A stretch of DNA of 40,602 nt from an uncultured bacterium (GTDB lineage: Bacteria; Planctomycetota; UBA1135; GCA-002686595): positions 1-40,602 of the forward strand of contig CAJQPT010000091.1 of NCBI GenBank assembly GCA_905480285.1. The letters run 5' to 3'. The translations under genes and the position numbers were made by a program. Positions 32,132 to 39,599 of the stretch are shown here, piece by piece. The first letter of the stretch is position 1. Every line of letters begins with the position of its first letter. The notes below the pieces were generated by a model that searched no databases, was not told the DNA's origin, and worked only from the letters and a program-made list of their open reading frames with translations.

Positions 32132-33444
32132 GCCACTCTCCCAACGACTCCTCCTTTGACGAACAAAAGGTCGGCGCGAGCCGCCGCCAGGTCCTCCGGG
32201 CCGCCGGCGCGGCCACCGCGCTCGGCGCGACCTCGGCCATCGCAGGCGCCACGGCGCGGCAGGACGACGACCCGCCGACGCTCCGGCTCGGATTGGTGGG
32301 TTGTGGAGGTCGCGGCGGGGGCGCGGTGCGCGATGCTCTCCGTGCCGATCCGAACACAAAGCTCGTGGCCATGGGCGATGCATTCGACGACCGGATCTCC
32401 TCCAAGCTCGCCGAGCTCAACGCAGAGGAGGAGTTCAAGGGACGCATCGACGTGCCGAGCGACCGCGCGTTCGCCGGCTTCGATTGCCACGAGAAGGTCA
32501 CCGATAACTGTGACGTGGTGCTGATGGCCTCGACGCCGCACTTTCGCCCCGCGCAGGTGGAGTACGCCGTCAAGGCGGGCAAGCACATGTTCGTCGAGAA
32601 GCCCGTGGCCACCGACGCGCCCGGGCTGCGCCGCATGTGGGCCGCGTGCGACGAGGCCAAGGAGAAGAACCTCGCCGTGGTCAGCGGGCTCTGCTATCGC
32701 TACCAGAACGCCAAGCGCGCCACGATCGAGAAGATCCGCGAGGGCGCGATCGGCGACATCAAGGCCATCGAGTGCTCCTATGACACCGGCGCCCTCTGGC
32801 ACCGCGGCGAGAAGCCGGAGTGGAGCGGCATGGAGACCCAGCTGCGAAACTGGCTCTACTACACCTGGGCTTCGGGGGACCACATCGCTGAGCAGGCGAT
32901 CCACAACCTCGACAAGATGATCTGGACCATGGACGACAAGCCGCCCCTGTCGGTCAAGGCCAACGGCGGCCGCATCGTCCGGACCGACCCCAAGTACGGG
33001 AACATCTACGACCACTTCAGCGCGGTCTATGACTTCGGCGACGGGGTGAAGGGCTTCTTCTCCTGCCGCCAGATCGCCGGCGCCTTCCGCGACGTGTCGG
33101 ATCACGCCTATGGCACCAAGGGCATCGCGCACCTGCAGTCCCACCGGATCGAGGGCGAGACCAACTGGCGCTACCGAAACCCCGGGGTGCCGGACAACAT
33201 GTACCAGAACGAACACAACGAGCTGTTCGCCTCCATCCGCGCGGGCAAGCCCATCCACAACGGCGACTACATGTGCCGCGCGACGCTGCTCGCGCTCATG
33301 GGCCGTATGTCGGCCTACACGGGCCAGGAGATCTCCTGGAACCAGGCGCTGGAGTCCAAGGAGGACCTCGCGCCCAAGAGCTACGACTTCATCGACAACC
33401 CCGTGAAGCCGGTGGCCCAGCCGGGCATCACGCCGTTCGTCTGA
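32128..33444 (+). CDS. Tat-exported Gfo/Idh/MocA-family oxidoreductase (copy 2)
   Basis: The 438-residue protein has a Tat signal SRRQVLRAAGAATALGA (Arg19, Arg20). The nucleotide loop is LGLVGCGGRGGGAV and the EKPV motif is at 157-160. It shares long stretches of pattern with the gene at 28367-29680, such as GKHMFVEKPVATDAPG, WLYYTWASGDHIAEQAIHNLD, and YTGQEISWNQALES near the end. The ATG is fused in an ATGA with the ApbE stop, so the two are translated together. It may be an NAD(P)-dependent sugar oxidoreductase; ApbE coupling raises the possibility that a flavin is used somewhere in the same pathway (inference). Confidence 0.93.
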   Translation: MSHSPNDSSFDEQKVGASRRQVLRAAGAATALGATSAIAGATARQDDDPPTLRLGLVGCGGRGGGAVRDALRADPNTKLVAMGDAFDDRISSKLAELNAEEEFKGRIDVPSDRAFAGFDCHEKVTDNCDVVLMASTPHFRPAQVEYAVKAGKHMFVEKPVATDAPGLRRMWAACDEAKEKNLAVVSGLCYRYQNAKRATIEKIREGAIGDIKAIECSYDTGALWHRGEKPEWSGMETQLRNWLYYTWASGDHIAEQAIHNLDKMIWTMDDKPPLSVKANGGRIVRTDPKYGNIYDHFSAVYDFGDGVKGFFSCRQIAGAFRDVSDHAYGTKGIAHLQSHRIEGETNWRYRNPGVPDNMYQNEHNELFASIRAGKPIHNGDYMCRATLLALMGRMSAYTGQEISWNQALESKEDLAPKSYDFIDNPVKPVAQPGITPFV

Positions 33445-33534
33445 GCCACGCTTCAGGACCTCTTCTGGAGGTTCCTGCCCATCGGAGCCCGTGGGATCGT
33501 CGATCCTGCGGGTTCCGGTCCGTAAAACTAGGGC

Positions 33535-34605
33535 ATGACCGACCCCGCACCCGCCGGCCCCCGCCCGGCTCCGATGGAGCCGCCCTCCACCGAGCGCCGG
33601 ATCCAGACCGTTTGCCTCCTGATCCTGGCCTCCATCGCGGTCGGGGCCACGCTGCAGGCGCTGCGGGACGTGATGATCCCCTTCGCCCTGGCCCTCTTCC
33701 TCGCCCTGGCGCTCTCGCCGGTCGTGGACCAGCTAGCCGCCCGCACCCGCCTCTCCAGGGCGGTGTCGGTGGGCCTGACCATGCTCCTCGGGGCGCTGCT
33801 CCTGGTCATCGTCGGCGGCGTGGTGGCCTCGTCGCTCAAGGAGTTCGAGGCCATCGGAAAGACGGCCTCCGAGGGTCAGGCCGAGGGCGGGCTCGACGCG
33901 CTGCTCAAGACCGTGGGCCTCGATGCCTACGCCGACAAGATCGAGGAGACCCTCCGCGGGCTCCTGCCCCAGCTCGTCAGCGTCCTGGGGTCGCTGCTTT
34001 CCCAGGGCGTGACCGTCCTCATCTTCATGATGTTCCTCCTGCTGGAGCAGGGCCGCCCGGGCCGCTCCAAGGGGGCGGGGGCCGGCGCGGCGGCGGGCTC
34101 GATGCAGAGCACGGTGCGCGACGGCGTCCAGCAGTACATCTCCGTGAAGATGGTCACCTCCGCGGTGACCGGCATCGCCGTGGGCTCGATCCTGATGGCG
34201 CTCAAGGTGCCAGCGGCGGTGCTCTTCGGGGTCCTGACGTTCATGCTCAACTTCATCCCGACCATCGGCTCGGTGGTGGCCGTGGCCTTGCCAGTGCCCG
34301 TGCTGCTGGCCGGGGGCGCGGACTTCTTGACCCTGGGCCTCGCCGTGGCGCTGCCCGGCGCCGTGCAGTTCGTGGTGGGGCAGATCTGGGAGAACAAGCT
34401 GCTCGGGGATCGGTTCGATCTGCGGGCCTCGGTGGTGCTGCTGGGCCTGGTCTTCTGGGGGCACATCTGGGGCATCGTCGGGATGATCCTCGCGACGCCG
34501 ATCACCGCCGTGCTGAAGACGCTCATGCGTGGCTCCGAGCTCACCCAGCCGGTGGCCTCGCTCATGGGGCAGCCTGCTCCCAAGGCGCCGGACGCTCCGG
34601 ACTGA
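33535..34605 (+). CDS. AI-2E family (PerM-type) transporter
   Basis: The 356-residue membrane protein has about seven or eight spans. It follows the family pattern: two N-terminal spans (LLILASIAVGATLQALRDV, FALALFLALALSPVV), a further helix with a soluble segment, and a C-terminal group with FMLNFIPTIGSVVA and NKLLGDRFDL. Family members export autoinducer-2 or act as Na+/H+ antiporters or permeases of other kinds; substrate unknown. An Ala/Gly-rich insertion (GAGAGAAAGS) lies mid-protein. Its stop overlaps the start of the NUDIX gene by one base. Confidence 0.92.
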   Translation: MTDPAPAGPRPAPMEPPSTERRIQTVCLLILASIAVGATLQALRDVMIPFALALFLALALSPVVDQLAARTRLSRAVSVGLTMLLGALLLVIVGGVVASSLKEFEAIGKTASEGQAEGGLDALLKTVGLDAYADKIEETLRGLLPQLVSVLGSLLSQGVTVLIFMMFLLLEQGRPGRSKGAGAGAAAGSMQSTVRDGVQQYISVKMVTSAVTGIAVGSILMALKVPAAVLFGVLTFMLNFIPTIGSVVAVALPVPVLLAGGADFLTLGLAVALPGAVQFVVGQIWENKLLGDRFDLRASVVLLGLVFWGHIWGIVGMILATPITAVLKTLMRGSELTQPVASLMGQPAPKAPDAPD

Positions 34606-35051
34606 TGGCCGGGGCCGGATCGATGATCGAGGTCGCCGCCGCCGTGATCGTGCGCGGGGGGCGGGTCCTGGTGGCCCGCCGGGCCAGGCCGGCGTCGTTG
34701 GCTGGAATGTGGGAGTTCCCCGGCGGCAAGCTCGAGCGCGGCGAGACCGGGCAGGAGGCGCTCGCACGGGAGATCGTCGAGGAGCTGGACCTGAGGGTTG
34801 AGGTCGGCGGTGTCCTTGGGAGCTCTCTTCGAGTTCCTCCGGGCGAAGCCGCGGCGGACCTGCGGCTGACCGCGTACGCTGCGCGCCCCGCGGACCAAGA
34901 CCAGGAGCCCCGGCTCGTGGATGGGACCCACGACGAGCTCCGATGGGTCACCGCGGGGGAGCTCCCGTCCCTCGAACTCGCCCCCCTGGACGTGCCCCTC
35001 GTGGAGGGCGCCGTCGCCTTCCTCGACGCCCCAGATGATCACCTTCGCTGA
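34605..35051 (+). CDS. NUDIX hydrolase (MutT-like)
   Basis: The 148-residue protein has a complete NUDIX box, GGKLERGETGQEALAREI then VEELDL, in the usual MutT context (WEFPGG). It resembles 8-oxo-dGTP diphosphatases that clean the nucleotide pool. The ATG at 34605 overlaps the preceding stop; an ATG at 34623 (MIEVAAAVIV) would remove six residues and may be the true start. It overlaps MoeA by 17 bp. Confidence 0.9.
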   Translation: MAGAGSMIEVAAAVIVRGGRVLVARRARPASLAGMWEFPGGKLERGETGQEALAREIVEELDLRVEVGGVLGSSLRVPPGEAAADLRLTAYAARPADQDQEPRLVDGTHDELRWVTAGELPSLELAPLDVPLVEGAVAFLDAPDDHLR

Positions 35052-36249
35052 ATCCCAGGCGCTCCTCGAGCGCCTCGACGTCGCCGATCGCGCCCACCGC
35101 ACCGAGCGCTGTGACCTGCGCGCCGCCCGCGGCCGCGTCCTCGCCAGCGACGTCAGGATCGACCGGGACCAGCCGGGCTTTGATCGCGCCACCATGGATG
35201 GCTACGCCGTGGTCCCCGACGGCGACCGAGCGGACTTCGACGTGGTGGGCACGGTCACCGCGGGCACCTCCCATGAGGGCCCCCTGGGCCCGGGGCAGGC
35301 GGTGAGGATCATGACCGGAGCGCCTGCTCCTGGGGGCACGACGGTCGTCCCCGTGGAGCGCACCTCCCCTCTCGAGGACGGGGCCCGCGTCCAGCTTGAC
35401 GCGGCACCGGCGCCGGCAAAGAACATCGCCTGGCGAGGGGAGGACGCGCGCGAGGGCGACACCCTCGTGGCGTGCGGTACGCGCCTCGGCCCGGCCCACC
35501 TCTCGGTGGCCGCGATGGCTGGCGCGACGGAGGTCGAGGTCTTCTCGCGCCCTAGCGTCTCGGTCGTGACCACCGGCGACGAGGTCGGGGCGTCTGGCAA
35601 GGCGGGGATCCGGGACAGCAACGGCCCCCTGCTCGACGCGCTCATGAGCGCCCTGGAGGTCGAGGTGACCCGCCGCCACGCCAGGGACCAGGAGGGCGAG
35701 CTGCGGGCCGCTCTCGAGGGCGCCGCCGCCGGCGCCGACGTCGTGGTCACCACGGGCGGCGTCAGCATGGGGGAGCGCGATCTGGTCCCGGCGACCCTCG
35801 CCGAGCTCGGCTACGAGACGGTCTTCCACAAGGTCCAGGTGCAGCCGGGTAAGCCCGTCCTCGTGGCGCGCCGACCGGACGGCGCGCTCTTCGTGGGCCT
35901 GCCCGGGAACCCGGTCAGCGTGCTCGCCACGGCGCACCTGTTCCTGATGCCCGCGCTCGGCCTCTTCCTTGGCGGCTGGCGCCCGGCCAGCTTCGACGTG
36001 CCCATGGCCGGTGCCTACGAGCACAAGGGTCGACGCCACCTGTTCCTGCCCGCCTCCTTCGAGGGCGGCGGGGTCGTCCCCGCGCGCTGGAACGGTAGCG
36101 GCGACCTTATCGCGGCTGCCGCAGCGGACGGGCTCGTGGAGCTCCCCGTGGGCGCCACCTTCGCGGCGGGAGACCCCGCCCGCTTCATCCCCTACGTCGG
36201 CCACGCGCTCGCTGAGCGCGCCGCGATGCCGCCGCGTAGCGCGCGCTGA
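35035..36249 (+). CDS. moeA: Molybdopterin molybdenumtransferase MoeA
   Basis: The 404-residue protein inserts molybdenum into adenylylated molybdopterin. Marks are FDRATMDGYAVV at the N-terminus, RIMTGAPAP, VERT, the catalytic domain VVTTGDEVGA then RDSNGPLLDAL, the VVTTGGVSMGERD loop, VQVQPGKPV, and GLPGNPVSVLATAHLFLMP. The C-terminal beta-barrel is present, so it is full length. The ATG at 35035 lies inside the end of the NUDIX gene. MogA follows 74 bp later, so the cofactor steps are encoded together; no molybdoenzyme is seen in the window. Confidence 0.95.
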   Translation: MITFAESQALLERLDVADRAHRTERCDLRAARGRVLASDVRIDRDQPGFDRATMDGYAVVPDGDRADFDVVGTVTAGTSHEGPLGPGQAVRIMTGAPAPGGTTVVPVERTSPLEDGARVQLDAAPAPAKNIAWRGEDAREGDTLVACGTRLGPAHLSVAAMAGATEVEVFSRPSVSVVTTGDEVGASGKAGIRDSNGPLLDALMSALEVEVTRRHARDQEGELRAALEGAAAGADVVVTTGGVSMGERDLVPATLAELGYETVFHKVQVQPGKPVLVARRPDGALFVGLPGNPVSVLATAHLFLMPALGLFLGGWRPASFDVPMAGAYEHKGRRHLFLPASFEGGGVVPARWNGSGDLIAAAAADGLVELPVGATFAAGDPARFIPYVGHALAERAAMPPRSAR

Positions 36250-36323
36250 TCCGGACGCTGCACTGAGCGCAGCGCCTCCCCAACCCCTCAATGAACGTGT
36301 CCGGCAATCGCCGGTGAGTGACC

Positions 36324-36860
36324 ATGACGAACAAGGCGAAGATCGGTGTCGTGACCGTCTCGGACCGCGCCAGCCGGGGAGAGTACGAGGACCTCGGGGG
36401 GCCCGCGATTCACGCGACCTTCGAGGAGTACCTGACCTCCGAGTGGGAGGCCGTTCCGCGGGTGATCCCGGATGATCAAGGCCTGATCGAGCGGACCCTG
36501 GTGGAGCTGATCGACGAGGAGGGGTGCGACCTCGTGGTGACCACGGGCGGCACGGGGCCCGCGCCCCGGGACGTGACCCCGGAGGCCACGGAGGCGGTCA
36601 TGCACAAGCCCATGCCTGGCTTCGGGGAGCTCATGCGGCAGGTGAGCCTGCAGTACGTGCCCACCGCGATCCTCTCCCGCCAGACCGCGGGGATCCGCGG
36701 CAAGGCGCTCATCGTGAACCTGCCGGGCAAGCCCAGCGCGATCCGCCAGTGCCTCGACGCGGTGTTCCCGGCGATCCCCTACTGCCTCGACCTCACGGGG
36801 GCGGCGCGCCTCGAGGCCGACGAGGCCGTGATCAAGGTCTTCAGGCCGAAGAAGAAGTGA
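36324..36860 (+). CDS. mogA: Molybdopterin adenylyltransferase MogA
   Basis: The 178-residue protein makes adenylyl-molybdopterin, the substrate of MoeA. It shows IGVVTVSDRASRGEYEDLGG, the VTTGGTGPAPRDVTPEA loop with its Asp, MPGFGELMRQ, and IVNLPGKPSAIRQCLDAVFPAIPY. These features are of the MogA rather than MoaB type. The ATG at 36324 was taken; a GTG at 36318 is two codons upstream. It is in the same direction as MoeA and converges on the DUF454 gene across 52 bp. Confidence 0.94.
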   Translation: MTNKAKIGVVTVSDRASRGEYEDLGGPAIHATFEEYLTSEWEAVPRVIPDDQGLIERTLVELIDEEGCDLVVTTGGTGPAPRDVTPEATEAVMHKPMPGFGELMRQVSLQYVPTAILSRQTAGIRGKALIVNLPGKPSAIRQCLDAVFPAIPYCLDLTGAARLEADEAVIKVFRPKKK

Positions 36861-36912
36861 GGGTGCGCCGGGCGGCGGCAGGTGCGCCCGGGCCGGCCCG
36901 CGCCCAGGCGGC

Positions 36913-37380
36913 TCAGGGTCGACGCGTCGGGAGGCGCAGGATGTAGCCAGCGCCGATCAGCGCCAGCGCCGCGACCGCGATGGACGGAGCGAGGCGCTCG
37001 CGGAGCGGCACCAGCAGGGCGAACGTCACAAAGCCCGCCATCATGGAGAGCGCGGTGAGCTTGACCCGCAGGCTCACGCCCCGCCCGGCGCGGAAGTCCT
37101 CGATCAGCGGGCCGAAGGTGGGATTGCGGAGCAGCCAGGCGTAGAGCCGGGGAGAGCTCCGCGCGAAGCACGCGGCGGCCAGGAGGAGCAGCGGGGTGGT
37201 AGGCAGGCCGGGGACGATGACCCCCACGGCGCCGACGGCCACGAAGGCGAGGCCCAGCAGCGCCCACAGCGCCCGAGAGAGGCCAGAGCGTGAGCCCGCG
37301 AGGCGCTCTGCGGCCGCCACGCGCTCCGCCTCGCTGGGGGGCGTGCCGTGGGGATGCCGATCGGGCTCGGTGGGGGCCAT
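36913..37380 (-). CDS. DUF454 (YbaN-like) small membrane protein
   Basis: The 155-residue protein has a charged N-terminus, then hydrophobic helices with LGLAFVAVGAVGVIVPGLPTTPLLLLAAACFARSS, the hallmark of DUF454. Next is LYAWLLRNPTFGPLIEDFRAGRGVSLRVK and two more spans. The function of YbaN is unknown. The ATG at 37380 was chosen over a longer frame that overlaps the rhomboid gene. It lies 19 bp after the rhomboid stop in the same direction. Confidence 0.88.
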   Translation of the reverse strand: MAPTEPDRHPHGTPPSEAERVAAAERLAGSRSGLSRALWALLGLAFVAVGAVGVIVPGLPTTPLLLLAAACFARSSPRLYAWLLRNPTFGPLIEDFRAGRGVSLRVKLTALSMMAGFVTFALLVPLRERLAPSIAVAALALIGAGYILRLPTRRP

Positions 37381-37399
37381 CTCGTGGGGCACGGCGCCG

Positions 37400-38389
37400 T
37401 CAGCGACCGCCTGAAGAGCTGCCGGAAGAGCTGCCGGAAGGGCTGACGGGGGAGGCTGCGCCGCGGGGTGTTCCACTCGGGGGGGCGTCCCCTCGGCCGG
37501 CTGGCGACTCCGACGAACGAGCGCGTCCTTCGAGCCTGAGTTGGATGACCTTGCGCTGCTCGGGTGTGAAGGACTGGGGGTCGATCTCAACGGCCACGCC
37601 CCAGGCCTCGAAGGCCTCATCGATCCGGTCGGCGTCCTGCAGCGCGATGCCGTAGTTATTCCACGTGCCCGCGCTCAGGTCTCCATCCTCGATCAGCCGC
37701 TCGTAGCCCTCGATCGCAGCGTTGAGCCGGCCCTCCTGTAGGTCGCGATCGGCGGTGATCCTCAGGTACCGCGCCGGCGCGGAATACTGGGGCACGACGG
37801 CCATCGCGGCCACGACGGCGCCGAGGACCAGCGGCGCCACCCAGCGACGCCGCAGGCCGCAGGCAAAGCCCATGAGCCCACCGCCGAAGTGGGCCGCGTT
37901 GGCCACGGCGAGGACGCCGAGCTCGGTGAGCGCGATGCAGAGGATGAACCACCCGAGGAAGAACCGGATCAGGCGGGCGTCGATCACGCCAAAGAAGCGC
38001 GGGTCGTACTTGCCCCTGGCGAAGGCGTAGAAGGCGAAGCCGTACACGATGCCCGAGAGGCCCACGGCGCTGTGCATCATGGCGGCCTCGAGGCCGCTGG
38101 CGGCGATGGCGCAGATGACCGTGAGGACGGCCGTGACGGGGGAGCCCATTCGGGATTCGATCACGCGCCCGAGCATCCAGACCCAGTAGACGTTGAACAG
38201 CAGGTGGAACGGTCCGCCGTGGGGCAGGATGCACGTCACGAGTCGCCAGGGCTCGGAGAGGGCGAGGCTGGGGAGCAGCATCAGGTGCTCCACGCTTCGC
38301 CCGCTGGCGTCGGCCAGGAAGGCGGCGATGGCTCCGACGATCATCACCGCGGTGACGGGGAAGCGCTGGGCGTCTTGGATCAAGCTCAT
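37400..38389 (-). CDS. Rhomboid intramembrane protease with TPR-like tail
   Basis: The 329-residue protein has six spans. The catalytic dyad is Ser112 in GLSGIVYG and His167 in AAHFGGGLMG, with the oxyanion-region HLLFN (His62, Asn66). After the last span a soluble region (about 205-285) contains TPR-like helices, including LNAAIEGYERLIEDGD, then TWNNYGIALQDADRIDEAFEAW. The final 40 residues are Ser/Gly/Pro-rich, partly from a 12-bp repeat. Rhomboids cut within membrane helices; the TPR may recruit substrates. Its start overlaps the stop of the BatD-like gene by 4 bp. Confidence 0.93.
   Translation of the reverse strand: MSLIQDAQRFPVTAVMIVGAIAAFLADASGRSVEHLMLLPSLALSEPWRLVTCILPHGGPFHLLFNVYWVWMLGRVIESRMGSPVTAVLTVICAIAASGLEAAMMHSAVGLSGIVYGFAFYAFARGKYDPRFFGVIDARLIRFFLGWFILCIALTELGVLAVANAAHFGGGLMGFACGLRRRWVAPLVLGAVVAAMAVVPQYSAPARYLRITADRDLQEGRLNAAIEGYERLIEDGDLSAGTWNNYGIALQDADRIDEAFEAWGVAVEIDPQSFTPEQRKVIQLRLEGRARSSESPAGRGDAPPSGTPRGAASPVSPSGSSSGSSSGGR
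37413..37448 (-). repeat. 12-bp tandem repeat, three copies, in frame
   Basis: On the plus strand the unit is GAAGAGCTGCCG, twice exactly and once with two changes. On the minus strand it encodes the SSGS repeats at the end of the rhomboid protein. Confidence 0.85.
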
Positions 38390-39507
38390 TGGGAAACTCC
38401 GCCGCGGCCGCTGCGGCGCCGACGCCGCGTCGAGATGGCGGCGAGCACAACGATGAACACGATGACCGCCGGGGTCCAGACCAGGCGGGGCTTCTCGGGA
38501 GGATCAGGGGGACCTTCGCGCTCCCCGGGCATCTGATCGGGAGCGGGGGTGCTGGCATCGGAGCCAGGGCGGATGGACACGGGCAGGGGGCCTGCGCTCA
38601 GCGTCCGGTAGCCCGGCGGATGGGCTTCAGGGTCGAAGGTGACCAGCGTGACGGCCGGCGTCGCGGTGGGGGCGGTGGAGGTGGCCTCGAGGTCGTACCG
38701 AAAGACGCGCCCGAACTGCCGCTCGGCCCTGGTGCGCTCGCTGCGTGTCCCGACCAGGCGCAGCCCGTCCACCGCGGCGAGGCGCGGCTCAGCCCGACCC
38801 TCGTTGAGGCTGCCGCCGAGAACGGCCACCTCGAACTGCAGAGTCTCGCCCACTCGAGCCCGATTGGGCTCGATGCTCACCTCCATGGTGAGGGGGCCGA
38901 CGGCCCCCTCGAAGTCGATGGGCTGATCCTCCTCGGGGAGGGGGCGCACCGCGAGGGAGACCGAGGGGCCGCGGACGGAGCGCTCGACCCGCTCCACTGG
39001 CACCGAGCCGCGCACGAGGTCCTCCCTGAATGCGGAGCTGACCGCGTAGCGCCCCGTGGCCTCGGGCAGCCGGATCGGGCCCGGGCGACGGGCGCGGGCG
39101 AAGCGAGTCAGGCGGAGCCGCGTCACCCTCGGATCCGGATCCTCATCCTCGGCCCGGACGATCTCGCCGTCGAGGACGAGGGAGCAGCCCCCACCCTCCT
39201 CTCGGGGCAGCAGCTCCAGCGGCTCCATGGACTCCAGCGGCTGGAGGGCTTCGAGCTGGAGGGGAAGCCCGAGGGGTTGAGGGAAGAGCTGGACGAAGCC
39301 GCCCTCGTCGGTCGCCGTCGCCGTGACCTCGAGGGTTAGCTCGAATGTCTGCCCCGGGTAAATGTCCCCGGCGGGCACGACCCACCGCAGCTCGATCTCC
39401 TGGGCCTGGAGAGGGCCGCCGGTCGCGAGAGCGATGGCCGCTGCGAGGGCCAAGAGGCCGTGCCGCAGCCGAGGCGCGGGGATAAGGGGTTGGAGTGGAT
39501 GGACCAT
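38386..39507 (-). CDS. BatD-like protein
   Basis: The 373-residue protein has a signal peptide (LLALAAAIALATGGPLQAQ), Ig-like beta domains and a C-terminal membrane span with an arginine-rich end (IVFIVVLAAISTRRRRR). The stretch FEGAVGPLTMEVSIEPNRARVGETLQFEVAVLGG matches the BatD (oxygen tolerance, Bacteroides aerotolerance) pattern in which GAVG... VG..L...V..G recurs. BatD normally sits with BatA/B (von Willebrand proteins) and MoxR; these are not in the window. Its start is 92 bp from the divergent partial gene at the edge. Confidence 0.8.
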   Translation of the reverse strand: MVHPLQPLIPAPRLRHGLLALAAAIALATGGPLQAQEIELRWVVPAGDIYPGQTFELTLEVTATATDEGGFVQLFPQPLGLPLQLEALQPLESMEPLELLPREEGGGCSLVLDGEIVRAEDEDPDPRVTRLRLTRFARARRPGPIRLPEATGRYAVSSAFREDLVRGSVPVERVERSVRGPSVSLAVRPLPEEDQPIDFEGAVGPLTMEVSIEPNRARVGETLQFEVAVLGGSLNEGRAEPRLAAVDGLRLVGTRSERTRAERQFGRVFRYDLEATSTAPTATPAVTLVTFDPEAHPPGYRTLSAGPLPVSIRPGSDASTPAPDQMPGEREGPPDPPEKPRLVWTPAVIVFIVVLAAISTRRRRRSGRGGVSQ

Positions 39508-39599
39508 CGGGGCGGGCTTGCCTGAAGGAGCGATGAGACCCTAGCCCATCGTGTGACTAGGATTGGAGCCCTGACATCGGATCTCCGGTGCCCAAGACC

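Noticed and set aside
34948..36291. Minus-strand open frame opposite moeA
   Set aside because: moeA is complete and well conserved in the other direction; this frame shows no family features.
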